Below are positions 25,856 to 38,544 of a DNA stretch of 40,427 nucleotides, piece by piece (position 1 is the first letter of the stretch; every line of letters starts with the position of its first letter). The translations under genes and the position numbers were made by a program. Under the pieces are notes generated by a model, which saw only the letters and a program-made list of their open reading frames with translations, did not search any database and was not told the DNA's origin. Source of the stretch: Methylococcaceae bacterium (GTDB taxonomy: Bacteria > Pseudomonadota > Gammaproteobacteria > Methylococcales > Methylomonadaceae); NCBI GenBank assembly GCA_014191975.1, contig BJHG01000013.1, positions 1-40,427 of the forward strand, read 5' to 3'.

Positions 25856-26878
25856 ATGATGCAATCAACTCATAGAAAGCAAAATGTATTTGTCATTTAC
25901 GGCGGCTACACACAAGAAGCAAGCGTTTCAATAAGAAGTGGTCAAAATATCATTGATACTTTAGACGACTCTTTATTCATTGCTTATGCAATTACCTTTT
26001 TTGAACAAACCATTGTGTGTGTTTTAAATGGTGAAAAATATAAAATGGACTTAAATACCTTTTCCTTTATTACGCATGATGGCAGGAAAATAAACCCTGA
26101 TTATTGTTTTATTGCGGTGCATGGCGCCCCCGGGGAAAATGGGCAACTACAGTCTTTGTTTGAATTAATAGGTATTCCTTATTTTTCAGTCAATTCAAGA
26201 ATATCTGCATTAACCAATCATAAATACCATACCGTGTGTTACGTCAAATCACATGATGTTTGTGTAGCACAAAATCATTATATCAATAACGATCATTACG
26301 ATATTGATGTGATATGCGAAAAAATGGCATTTCCATTTTTTATTAAAGCTTGTAAAAATGGAAGTAGTATTGGTGTAAATAAGGCTTATTCAAAAGAACA
26401 AGCTGATCAATTTATAAAAGAAACTTTGAAAATAGATGATGAAATTATTATCGAACAATCTATTTCGGGGAGAGAATTTACCATTGGTATTTTTACGCTC
26501 GATAATCAAATTACTATAACGTCTCCGAGCGAAGAATTATTAATTGAAAATAATATTGATTTTTTATCACATGAAAACAAGATAGACAGCACAAAAAACA
26601 TTACATTGACGGTCGCAAATGTAGATAAACTGTTACTTTTAAAAATGCAAAATTTTGTCAGAAAAATTTATGGTATTTTTGGGAATAAAGGCGTTATGCG
26701 GATCGATTTTATTTTAAATGATAACGATAACGAGCTCTATTTTCTGGAAATTAATACCATTCCGGGTATGTCGCCGCAAAGTATATTTCCGAAAATGTTA
26801 GTGGCGGCGGGGATGACATTTAGTCATTTCTTAACCACAACTATCCGTGAAGCCATTGAAAATAATACATCACAATGA
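25856..26878 (+). CDS. ddl: D-alanine-D-alanine ligase-like ATP-grasp enzyme, probably acquired
   Basis: 340 residues. Ddl enzymes join two D-alanines for peptidoglycan. Motifs in order: FVIYGGYTQEASVSIRSGQN, AVHGAPGENGQLQSLFELIG followed by IPYF, SALTNHKYH, the ATP-grasp loop FIKACKNGSSIGVNKA, IIEQSISGREFTIGIF, MRIDFIL, and the metal-binding end FLEINTIPGMSPQSIFPKM. HGAPGENG.LQ and SALT.NK are reminiscent of Bacteroidetes Ddl. The omega-loop motif, usually DYEAKY, reads SHENKI here, so the tyrosine that contacts the active site is replaced. The gene is more AT-rich than its neighbours and sits between IS remnants, both signs of transfer. It starts ATGATG without a ribosome site. It may be a second Ddl, or a ligase with different acceptor use (D-lactate, D-serine or a secondary metabolite). 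Confidence 0.85.
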   Translation: MMQSTHRKQNVFVIYGGYTQEASVSIRSGQNIIDTLDDSLFIAYAITFFEQTIVCVLNGEKYKMDLNTFSFITHDGRKINPDYCFIAVHGAPGENGQLQSLFELIGIPYFSVNSRISALTNHKYHTVCYVKSHDVCVAQNHYINNDHYDIDVICEKMAFPFFIKACKNGSSIGVNKAYSKEQADQFIKETLKIDDEIIIEQSISGREFTIGIFTLDNQITITSPSEELLIENNIDFLSHENKIDSTKNITLTVANVDKLLLLKMQNFVRKIYGIFGNKGVMRIDFILNDNDNELYFLEINTIPGMSPQSIFPKMLVAAGMTFSHFLTTTIREAIENNTSQ

Positions 26879-26887
26879 TCCGTCAAC

Positions 26888-27172
26888 AGTAATCAGGACA
26901 AAAACACAGCGAACTTTACTATATGTTTCAAAATTTTCTGGTGGCATTGATCTATTAGGGGAATGGCTGTGTTTGTGGTTAAAAGTCTTCAATATATTCG
27001 AAGAGATAACTCCCGCTTGCCCTCTATAATTTTGTAGCGAATGTGCTAACCAACTCAGTTTTGAGTATGTGAAAAAGGCTCTCAGCGACCACGTTGTCGC
27101 AACAATCGCGACTTCTTTGTTCGATTTCATGCATTTTAAACAAAGCGCAATGTGATTTTGAAGCATATTGCA
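26888..27172 (-). pseudogene. IS3-family OrfB (integrase-type) C-terminal remnant
   Basis: On the minus strand, successive frames give QYASKSHCALFKMHEIEQRS, then RDCCDNVVAESLFHILKTEL, a stop, then YLFEYIEDF, and after another shift NHKHSHSPNRSMPPENFE. These match the conserved end of IS3 transposases, including the catalytic glutamate of DN.VAES. At least one stop and two frameshifts mean it is dead. The ORF-track proteins at 26847-27029 and 26870-27166 are partial or wrong-frame reads of it. Confidence 0.75.
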
Positions 27173-27479
27173 ATCATTCTCCAGTTACGTTCTCATATTC
27201 CCTGCCATCGACCAGCTGACGATTTTGGGTAAAAATAAGTCAATCGCTGTTGCCAAAAGTAAAATAATCCTTCCCCAGATCATGAAAACAGCACGATTAG
27301 TCGAAACCGTTATCGGTCAATTAACAGATCATTTTCAAATCGAAAAAGTTCACGCTCGAGATTGTTTGCATCTAAATCATTGCTTCATCAGAAAAATTCT
27401 TGCTTATACTATGGGAACGTTTCTGAATAGAATTTTGGGGAATTCTATTTTATATTTTGATGACTTGGTTTTGACCTAA
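27168..27479 (+). pseudogene. IS982-family transposase C-terminal remnant
   Basis: From about 27205 the plus strand encodes the C-terminal part of an IS982-type transposase: SIAVAKSKIILPQIMKTARL, VETVIGQLTDHFQIEKVHAR, then RKILAYTMGTFLNRILGN and a natural stop. The catalytic N-terminal two-thirds are missing, cut at the junction with the IS3 remnant at about 27172. From 27480 to 27724 there is no recognisable gene; the only structure seen is a short inverted repeat GTATCG-A-CGATAC (27522-27534), possibly an element end. Confidence 0.65.
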
Positions 27480-27724
27480 AAGTCGAACATTGCGTATCCA
27501 GCTAATTTTTATGAAAAATCCGTATCGACGATACAAGCTTTTGAGAGGTTGTATACGTTGTTGCCATAGGGTCTACTCCTGGTTGTGATTACTCAATGTG
27601 TTTCTACAAAATACCGTCAAAAAAACATTCCCTCTGTCAAAATGTTGAGAGCGGTTTTTTATGGGTAATGTGTGTAAAATCACAACTATATTTTTCACAT
27701 TTATATTTCGTAGGACAGTTATTC

Positions 27725-28507
27725 ATGCGTAGAGTTATTTTCAATCAAAAAGGTGGTGTTGGGAAATCGACTATCACCTGTAATTTAGCTGCCATTAGTG
27801 CAATGGAAGGCAAACGCACACTGGTTATTGATTTAGACGTGCAAGGAAATTCAAGTCAATATCTGCTTGGAAAAAAAGTCGCCGAAAGCGATAAAACTAT
27901 TGTGCATTTTTTCAAAGAAACATTAAGTGTTTCATTATTTGGCGGAAATAAAAGTGGTTCAGGCTTAGAAAATGCGATTCACGCCACACCATTTCCTAAT
28001 TTATTTGTATTACCATCACACCCTGAACTTGAACCATTGCAAGGACGTTTAGAATCGCGTTATAAAATTTTTAAACTCAAAGAAGCCCTCGATAAACTAG
28101 AAAATTTTGATGAAATTTACATTGATACGCCACCAATTTTGAATTTTTACAGTCAATCTGCGTTAATTGCAGCCCATAAATGTTTAATTCCATTTGATTG
28201 CGATACATTTGCGCGTGAAGCATTGTATTTATTGATGCAAACACTTACTGAAGTGAAAGCGGATCACAATCCTGGTTTAGAAATAGAAGGAATTGTCGTC
28301 AATCAATTTCAAAAACAAGCCAATTTACCACGTCAACTCGTTAATGAATTGATTGCAGAAGGTTTGCCTGTTTTAGCATCAATGCTTTCTTCGTCAGTGA
28401 AAGTACGTGAATCTCATTTTGAATCAAAACCCCTAATACATTACGTTCCCACTCACAAATTAACCGACGAATTCCGTGCGCTTCATGCTGAAATTCACAG
28501 CCGTTAA
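27725..28507 (+). CDS. Orphan ParA/MinD-type P-loop ATPase
   Basis: 260 residues from the ATG at 27725, which has AGGA at 27712-27715. The ORF track extends 43 residues upstream to 27596, but that part looks non-coding. It has the deviant Walker A NQKGGVGKSTITCNLA close to the N-terminus, VIDLDVQGNSSQYLLG, and the Walker B region EIYIDTPPIL. ParA ATPases form gradients on the nucleoid or membrane that position DNA or protein complexes. No parB or second partner follows; the next gene, lnt, overlaps its end. It is therefore more likely a cargo- or complex-positioning ATPase than a chromosome segregation protein, and its partner is unknown. Confidence 0.9.
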   Translation: MRRVIFNQKGGVGKSTITCNLAAISAMEGKRTLVIDLDVQGNSSQYLLGKKVAESDKTIVHFFKETLSVSLFGGNKSGSGLENAIHATPFPNLFVLPSHPELEPLQGRLESRYKIFKLKEALDKLENFDEIYIDTPPILNFYSQSALIAAHKCLIPFDCDTFAREALYLLMQTLTEVKADHNPGLEIEGIVVNQFQKQANLPRQLVNELIAEGLPVLASMLSSSVKVRESHFESKPLIHYVPTHKLTDEFRALHAEIHSR

Positions 28508-30047
28508 AACGTATGCTTTGCCGATTCTTTCAGGAATTTTTATCGGAACCAGTTACATTCCATTTCCACCTTGGGCAGCATTATTTGGATTTGTACCACT
28601 ATGGATTTTTTGGCAACGCCAAACTCAATTAAAATCCGTCATTTTCGGCGGCATGACGACAACATTTGTTTTTACGTTAATTGGATTTAATTGGATGACG
28701 TATTTGCTTCATGAATTCGCAGGTTTGCCATGGATTTTGGCGTTTGTCGGTATGATTTTATACGCACTATTTGCACATACGTTTGTAGTAATTGCAGGCG
28801 GATCGTGGTTTTTATTGAATCAGAAATTGAATTATTCGCCCGCGTTATCTGTGGGTTTAATGGCGATAATTACAATTTTAAGCGAAGCATATTCCTTTAC
28901 ATTGTTTGATTGGAATTTTGGCTATTCATGGTTTGGCTCTCAAATGCCAATTTATCAACTCGCTGAAATCATTGGTTTTAGTGGTTTAAGCGCAATTACA
29001 TTAGCGTTTAACTTACCCTTGTATTTGGCTTGGCAATGGCGAAATGAACAGCGGGGGAAAATCCTTTTTAGCGCAGTAATTAGCATTTTTGTGTTGTTGA
29101 ATGTTGGTGGATTAGCATTGGAAGCACGTTTACCGAAAACGGATGCTGAATTCAATGTATTAATGGTCCAAGGTAATGTCGGCAGCATGGAAAAAATGGC
29201 GGCTGAAACAGGCGACGGTTATGGACAAGTGATTCTAAATCGTTATTTATCACTCACGCATGAGACAGTAGAAAAATACAAAAACCAAAAAATCGATTTT
29301 GTATTTTGGGCAGAAACAGCGTTTCCGACATTTTTGGGTGAAAATTTAACACCACAAAATGATTATCCAAGACAACTCAGAAAATTTTTAAAAGCACATA
29401 ATGTACCGTTAATCACTGGGGCGTATAGCGTTAAATTTCCTGAAAAATTACTGACAAATTCGCTATTTTTGTTAGATGAAAACGGTGAAATTTTACCACC
29501 ACATTACAGCAAAACGATTTTATTGGCGTTTGGTGAGTACATTCCTTTTGAAAAATTTTTCCCACAAATCCGCAATTTTTTACCACCAATTGGACATTTT
29601 GCACGTGGTGATGGTGCGACGATGTTGTTTAATTTAAAAGGTTTAAAACTTGCGCCACAAATTTGTTACGAAGATTTATTTGCCTATTTTTCGCGTGATC
29701 TAGCGAATTTAGGTGCGGATGTGATGATCAATGTCACAAACGATTCTTGGTATGGGGCGTGGCAGCAACCGTATCAGCATTTTTATATGGCGTTCGCGCG
29801 GGGTGTTGAGTTTCGACGTCCTGTTTTACGGGTCACCAATACAGGAATTTCATCAGTTAGTTTAGCATCGGGTGAAATTTTGCAACGTTCGCCAATTAAT
29901 GAACAATGGGCGGATGTTTATCGTGTGCCGTATTTGAAAAATCCGCCCGCAACGTTTTATCAACAATGGTTTTATTTATTACCGATTTTGTTGTGGATGT
30001 CATTTTTTAGTTTGATAATTTTGGCGTGGCAACGTCGCACAAAATGA
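28485..30047 (+). CDS. lnt: Apolipoprotein N-acyltransferase
   Basis: Adds the third acyl chain to the N-terminal cysteine of lipoproteins in the inner membrane. About 520 residues. Several N-terminal membrane helices (SGIFIGTSYIPFPPWAALFG onwards, to about residue 200) and a C-terminal helix enclose a nitrilase domain. The catalytic triad elements are the glutamate in WAETAFPT, a lysine in the following strand region, and the cysteine in PQICYEDLF. The ATG at 28485 (MLKFTAVK) is preferred over the GTG at 28476. It overlaps the parA end by 23 bp, implying coupling. A predicted lipoprotein, a possible substrate, is encoded two genes downstream. Confidence 0.96.
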   Translation: MLKFTAVKTYALPILSGIFIGTSYIPFPPWAALFGFVPLWIFWQRQTQLKSVIFGGMTTTFVFTLIGFNWMTYLLHEFAGLPWILAFVGMILYALFAHTFVVIAGGSWFLLNQKLNYSPALSVGLMAIITILSEAYSFTLFDWNFGYSWFGSQMPIYQLAEIIGFSGLSAITLAFNLPLYLAWQWRNEQRGKILFSAVISIFVLLNVGGLALEARLPKTDAEFNVLMVQGNVGSMEKMAAETGDGYGQVILNRYLSLTHETVEKYKNQKIDFVFWAETAFPTFLGENLTPQNDYPRQLRKFLKAHNVPLITGAYSVKFPEKLLTNSLFLLDENGEILPPHYSKTILLAFGEYIPFEKFFPQIRNFLPPIGHFARGDGATMLFNLKGLKLAPQICYEDLFAYFSRDLANLGADVMINVTNDSWYGAWQQPYQHFYMAFARGVEFRRPVLRVTNTGISSVSLASGEILQRSPINEQWADVYRVPYLKNPPATFYQQWFYLLPILLWMSFFSLIILAWQRRTK

Positions 30048-30077
30048 AATAGTTTTTTAACTTTTACGAGATTTGAA

Positions 30078-30968
30078 ATGAGCCAAAAAATCAGAAAAGC
30101 CGTTTTCCCCGTCGCCGGTTTAGGTACACGTTTTTTACCTGCAACGAAAGCTAGCCCAAAAGAAATGTTGCCAATTGTCGATAAACCATTGATTCAATAT
30201 GCAGTGGAAGAAGCGGTAGCGGCTGGCGTTGATACGATGATTTTCATTACAGGACGCAGTAAAAATGCGATTGTTGACCATTTCGACAAAGCCTATGAAC
30301 TTGAAAATGAGTTGATGATTCGCGGCAAAATCGAAACGTTGCAAATGATTCGTCAAATGATGCCGCCGAATGTGACGTTTATTTTTATTCGCCAAGCCGA
30401 AGCCTTAGGTTTAGGTCATGCGGTACATTGTGCGAAACGTGCTATTGGTAATGAACCGTTTGCGGTTATTTTGGCTGACGATTTAATTGTGAACGGTGAA
30501 AATAGCGGTTGTTTGACGCAAATGGTCGCGCAATATCACAAAAACCAATGCAGTATTTTAGGTGTTGAACGCATCAATCCGAGCGAAACCGACAAATACG
30601 GGATTGTGAAAACCAAAGAAATGACTCCAACATTGGGGCAAGTCGACTTGATTATTGAAAAACCTGCACCTGATCGTGCACCATCAAATTTAGCCGTGGT
30701 TGGACGTTATATTTTAACGCCTGCCATTTTCAAAAAAATCGAAGAAACAGGCAAAGGCGCAGGTGGTGAATTCCAATTGACCGACGCGATTGCGGCGTTA
30801 ATGCTAGATCAAAATGTATTTGCGTATGAGTTTGAAGGCAAGCGTTACGATTGCGGTTCAAAACTCGGTTATTTGCAAGCCAGTGTTGAAGAAGCCTTGA
30901 TTCATAGCGAATTGAAAGAAGACTTTTTGGCGTATTTGAAAGACTTCGTGGCGAATTTACCAGAATAA
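30078..30968 (+). CDS. galU: UTP-glucose-1-phosphate uridylyltransferase
   Basis: Makes UDP-glucose from UTP and glucose 1-phosphate for LPS, exopolysaccharide and, after oxidation, UDP-glucuronate. 296 residues, the usual length. The nucleotide-binding start is FPVAGLGTRFLPATKASPKE, followed by MLPIVDKPLIQY, then EALGLGHAVHCAK, VILADDLI and GGEFQLTDAI. It lies 30 bp after lnt and 15 bp before the lipoprotein gene in the same direction. The epimerase at 15.4 kb could use a product derived from it. Confidence 0.97.
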   Translation: MSQKIRKAVFPVAGLGTRFLPATKASPKEMLPIVDKPLIQYAVEEAVAAGVDTMIFITGRSKNAIVDHFDKAYELENELMIRGKIETLQMIRQMMPPNVTFIFIRQAEALGLGHAVHCAKRAIGNEPFAVILADDLIVNGENSGCLTQMVAQYHKNQCSILGVERINPSETDKYGIVKTKEMTPTLGQVDLIIEKPAPDRAPSNLAVVGRYILTPAIFKKIEETGKGAGGEFQLTDAIAALMLDQNVFAYEFEGKRYDCGSKLGYLQASVEEALIHSELKEDFLAYLKDFVANLPE

Positions 30969-30983
30969 AAAAGGGAGCGTGAG

Positions 30984-31739
30984 ATGACGAAAAAAATTCC
31001 TTTAATTAGCATTCTAATTTTCGCACTAATGTTGACGGGTTGCGTATATTGGTTACGGGCGTTTCAGGTTTACCATCAAATGAACGATTTTGATAAACAC
31101 TTTGCAATTGTCGTAACCGACGAATTTATGTTGCAATTCAAAGAGCCGATTTTATACAGCAAAGATTTTGTGTCGCTGTCACGGTTGTATCCGACTGACG
31201 ATTCGCCCACGCCTGACGGGAGAAAATGGCGATATTGGTTTCGTAAAATTGACAAAGATGGAAATTTGATTAAACCCGAAATTCACTTTTACACCGATTT
31301 ATATTTCAACAAAGAAAGTAAGCTGACGGCGTGGGCTTTCTCGTCGTTATTTTTACAAATTGCGCCGCCGAAGTTTTTAGAAGTGTCTTTGCGTTCGATT
31401 GGTGGCGCGGAAATCGACAAAGAGAAGCATCAACTCAAAGCAAATAGTGCGTTGCTGGAAAAAATTTCTGCCGATTTGCCCAAAAAATCCGTGGTTGTGG
31501 CGAAATTAGGTGAACCGTTAGAAATCAAAGATGAACCCGAACAGGAAATTTATGTTTATCATTTCTTGCTCGAAACGCACGAAATCGAAAAAGGTTACGA
31601 AGACCGGGCGTTAAATGAAGTGAAAATCACATTTGACAAAAAAACGCAGGAGTTAACGCGCATGGCAGGTCGATTTGCCGGTTTGAAAGTGTCGATTAAC
31701 TACAAAAAGTTTTTAGTTGAACAAACTGAAGCGGATTGA
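30984..31739 (+). CDS. Predicted lipoprotein of unknown function
   Basis: 251 residues. The N-terminus MTKKIPLISILIFALMLTGC is a lipoprotein signal peptide with lipobox LTGC, so the mature protein probably starts at C20 and is lipid-anchored. The rest is soluble, mixed alpha/beta and rich in charged residues; no family or catalytic motif is recognised. The start is firm: AGGGAG at 30972-30977 lies 6 bp before the ATG. It is the last gene of the parA-lnt-galU run and is followed by GC-rich palindromes. Confidence 0.8.
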   Translation: MTKKIPLISILIFALMLTGCVYWLRAFQVYHQMNDFDKHFAIVVTDEFMLQFKEPILYSKDFVSLSRLYPTDDSPTPDGRKWRYWFRKIDKDGNLIKPEIHFYTDLYFNKESKLTAWAFSSLFLQIAPPKFLEVSLRSIGGAEIDKEKHQLKANSALLEKISADLPKKSVVVAKLGEPLEIKDEPEQEIYVYHFLLETHEIEKGYEDRALNEVKITFDKKTQELTRMAGRFAGLKVSINYKKFLVEQTEAD

Positions 31740-31747
31740 AAAACTGT

Positions 31748-31770
31748 GCGGGTTAACTGCGTGAACCCGC
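31748..31770. repeat. GC-rich palindrome 1 after the lipoprotein gene
   Basis: GCGGGTT and AACCCGC pair perfectly around AACTGCGTG just after the lipoprotein stop. There is no T tract on either side, so this looks more like a repeat-type palindrome than a classic terminator, though it may still slow RNA polymerase. Confidence 0.5.
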
Positions 31771-31808
31771 GCAACGCAAACGTCCCATTTACGCACATTT
31801 CGTCATGC

Positions 31809-31827
31809 GGGCGCACGCAGTGCGCCC
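31809..31827. terminator. GC-rich palindrome 2 directly after the cysH stop
   Basis: GGGCGCA and TGCGCCC pair around CGCAG, ending one base before the cysH stop codon (31828). It sits between convergent genes. The stem is strong but lacks a T run, and the CGCACGCAGTGCG core resembles short interspersed palindromes found in many AT-rich genomes. Confidence 0.4.
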
Positions 31828-32541
31828 CTACATTTTCACATTCCCCGCGTGTAAACCACATTCTTTTTTCGTGCTATCTTCCCACCACCAACGCCCCACG
31901 CGCTCATGTTGATTCGGCAAAATCGCGCGGGTACACGGTTCGCAACCAATGCTGATAAAACCCTGTTGATGCAGCGGATTATAAGGCACTTGATACGCTT
32001 CGATATAATCCCAAACCTGCGCCGAAGTCCAATTCAACAACGGATTAAATTTAATCAACGTGTGTTCGGGAGTCGAAAACGCGCCATCGATTTGAACTTC
32101 AGGAACGGCTTGGCGCGTGTCCATACTTTGGTCTTTTCGTTGTCCAGTAATCCACGCATCGACATTCGCGAGTTTGCGCCGCAACGGTTCCACTTTCCGA
32201 ATCCCACAACATTCCGAATGCCCGTCTTCATAAAAACTAAACAAACCTTTCGTTTTCACAAACGCATCGAGCAATTCACGATTCGGACTTAACACCTCGA
32301 TTTGGATGCCGTAATGTTTTCGCACTTGCTCAATATAACGATAAGTTTCTGCGTGTAATCGTCCCGTATCCAGACAAAAAACCTGAATATCTTTGCGAAA
32401 ATTCAACGCCAAATCAATCAACACAACGTCTTCCGCGCCACTGAATGAAATGGCGATGTTGTCGAATTGCGCCAACGCCGCTTTTAAAATAACACGCGGA
32501 TTTTTGCCCGCAAGTTCTGTTTGTAAGGTTTCAATGTTCAT
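31828..32541 (-). CDS. cysH: Assimilatory adenylyl-sulfate (APS) reductase of the iron-sulfur type
   Basis: Reduces activated sulfate to sulfite in cysteine synthesis. 237 residues. The PP-loop-like nucleotide region is [16 protein letters not shown]111-C112 ([11 protein letters not shown]), then C200 and C203 (GCEPCTRAI), are the four ligands of a [4Fe-4S] cluster, and C228 in KKECGLHAG is the catalytic cysteine. The cluster motif points to APS rather than PAPS as substrate. It overlaps the gshA stop by four bases (ATGA), so sulfite and glutathione production are translationally coupled. Confidence 0.95.
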   Translation of the reverse strand: MNIETLQTELAGKNPRVILKAALAQFDNIAISFSGAEDVVLIDLALNFRKDIQVFCLDTGRLHAETYRYIEQVRKHYGIQIEVLSPNRELLDAFVKTKGLFSFYEDGHSECCGIRKVEPLRRKLANVDAWITGQRKDQSMDTRQAVPEVQIDGAFSTPEHTLIKFNPLLNWTSAQVWDYIEAYQVPYNPLHQQGFISIGCEPCTRAILPNQHERVGRWWWEDSTKKECGLHAGNVKM

Positions 32542-34088
32542 GATTGGGAAAAATAATGGGTTAAAAACTGTTCAAAAGGCAGTTGTGGCGCGAATTCTAA
32601 TTCACGTTGTTTCGCGTGAGATTCTGCCGCCAAGTTTATAAATTTCTGCCGTGTGGTGTCGTCTAATAATTGAGCCGCGAAAATTTTTGCTAATTCTGCC
32701 GATTGATTTAGCGCAAAGCCTGCAAATGGTTTTTTCATTTCACGCATCGCAGCCAACATTTTCGCAGACGGCGTTAAATCGGGGTTTTTAACCAATTCGC
32801 GCTGTAAATTCAATGCTTCAGAATAAGGCGAATCGGTTTCAGTCGAATCCAACGCTTCACAAATCGGTTGCGTCGAAATCAAAATTTCACGCGCCCAGTT
32901 TTGCAATGTAATCGTTTCGCCATTTTTCACCAATTCCACGTTCGGTTTGCGTCCGTTATTCGCCACAATTAACTGATTAGCATTATTCACGCGCAATTCA
33001 TCAGCGGTAATTTCGGGACTTGCGGTCAATAAACACGTCAATAATAACGCTTCAATAAAACGCGCCGTCGGTTCATCAACGCCCAATGGCTGGAACGGAT
33101 TTAAATCCAACGCACGCATTTCCACATATTCAACGCCACCTCGACGCAATGCCGAAGTCGGTTTTTCACCTGATAACGCAATTTGTTTCGGGCGCATAAT
33201 GCTGTAAAACTCGTTTTCAATTTGTAAAATATTGGTGTTCAATTGCTGATATTCGCCGTTTTTACACACACCAATTTTTTCATAATCCGCGTAAGGCGTG
33301 CTAATTGCCGTGCTCAAACTTTCAACGTAACCGTGAATCGAATTGTAATCAATGTGCAAATCCGCCTGATTTTTGCTTTTATAACCAATGTCGCTCATCC
33401 GTAACGATGTGGCAAAAGGATGATAAAGCGTGCCGTTGTCGAATTCTTCAAATTGCGCCATTAACGATGGGCGACTGTTGAAAAAGTTTTTACAAATCGC
33501 CGGCGACGCGCCAAATAAATACAAAATCAACCAGCCAATCCGTTGGAAATTCCGAATCAGCCCAAAATATGCCGCGTTTTTAAAATCGGCGAATGATTCG
33601 GATTTTCCTGATTGTTGATGCAGAAATTCCCACAACGGTTCTGGCACCGAATAATTAAAATGAATGCCCGAAATCGCTTGCATCGTGCGCCCATAACGAT
33701 GCCACAAACCATGCCGGTAAACGTGTTTCATGCGCCCGATATTGGAACTACCGTATTCCGCAATCCGAATGCTGTCGTCGCCATTGATGCCACACGGCAT
33801 ACTCGCGCACAATAATTGCTCGTCGCCCAAATTTTCGTAAACGAATTGATGAATCTTCTGTAATTCGCGCAACGTGTCTTGAATGTCGGAAAATGGCGAC
33901 GTAATCAATTCAATTAACGCTTCCGAATAATCTGTGGTGATGTGCGAATGCGTCAACGTTGAACCCAAACTGCGCGGATGGGTCGCTTGTGAAATCAAGC
34001 CGTGTGCATTAATGCGAAGGCTTTCTTTTTCGATGCCTTTTAAACCGCCACCGAGTAAATGAGGAGTATTTTTAAGCCAAAAAGTCAT
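32538..34088 (-). CDS. gshA: Glutamate-cysteine ligase (gammaproteobacterial type)
   Basis: First, rate-limiting step of glutathione synthesis. 516 residues, matching the E. coli-type GshA. Recognisable segments are [13 protein letters not shown] at the N-terminus, [29 protein letters not shown], and the later [20 protein letters not shown]. The enzyme is cytosolic and ATP-dependent. gshB is not in the window. The gene lies 18 bp downstream of rdgB on the same strand and shares an ATGA overlap with cysH, so it may be read from the mutL-ligA-rdgB transcript as well. Confidence 0.97.
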   Translation of the reverse strand: MTFWLKNTPHLLGGGLKGIEKESLRINAHGLISQATHPRSLGSTLTHSHITTDYSEALIELITSPFSDIQDTLRELQKIHQFVYENLGDEQLLCASMPCGINGDDSIRIAEYGSSNIGRMKHVYRHGLWHRYGRTMQAISGIHFNYSVPEPLWEFLHQQSGKSESFADFKNAAYFGLIRNFQRIGWLILYLFGASPAICKNFFNSRPSLMAQFEEFDNGTLYHPFATSLRMSDIGYKSKNQADLHIDYNSIHGYVESLSTAISTPYADYEKIGVCKNGEYQQLNTNILQIENEFYSIMRPKQIALSGEKPTSALRRGGVEYVEMRALDLNPFQPLGVDEPTARFIEALLLTCLLTASPEITADELRVNNANQLIVANNGRKPNVELVKNGETITLQNWAREILISTQPICEALDSTETDSPYSEALNLQRELVKNPDLTPSAKMLAAMREMKKPFAGFALNQSAELAKIFAAQLLDDTTRQKFINLAAESHAKQRELEFAPQLPFEQFLTHYFSQS

Positions 34089-34106
34089 AAAGTATGAAAA
34101 ACAGAA

Positions 34107-38477
<4,371 letters not shown>

Positions 38478-38493
38478 TGGTTATTTTTTAAAA

Positions 38494-38519
38494 GAAAAAA
38501 GGCGCTTAAATTCGCGCCC
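38494..38519 (-). terminator. Rho-independent terminator after the amidase gene
   Basis: On the minus strand GGCGC-GAATTTAA-GCGCC is followed by TTTTTT, a classic short terminator placed between the amidase stop and the mutL start. mutL must therefore have its own promoter in the last few bases or depend on read-through. Confidence 0.75.
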
Positions 38520-38544
38520 TTGTAATTTTTGAATACGGTGAAAT

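Larger units (their letters stand above)
25480..27479. mobile_element. Island of transposase remnants carrying a ddl-like gene
   Basis: An intact ATP-grasp ligase gene is flanked by an IS3 OrfA remnant (25731 down to about 25480) and an IS3 OrfB remnant (about 27172 down to 26888), both on the minus strand. Each truncated IS keeps only the half that faces the ligase gene. The inner ends share an AAT-AGGAC-like stretch (TGTAAAAATTAGGAC near 25783; TAATCAGGAC near 26890). This is what a decayed composite transposon with directly repeated IS copies would leave. An IS982-type remnant abuts at 27172. The origin as one composite element is inference. Confidence 0.5.

Noticed and set aside
26870-27166. 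Minus-strand 98-residue ORF and the plus-strand ORF at 26847-27029
   Set aside because: The minus ORF follows the wrong frame through most of the IS3 OrfB remnant and matches the family only in its last third; the plus ORF is a shadow.
27596-27724. N-terminal extension of the ParA ORF
   Set aside because: ParA proteins begin close to the Walker A motif; the ATG at 27725 has a good ribosome site and the upstream part looks non-coding.
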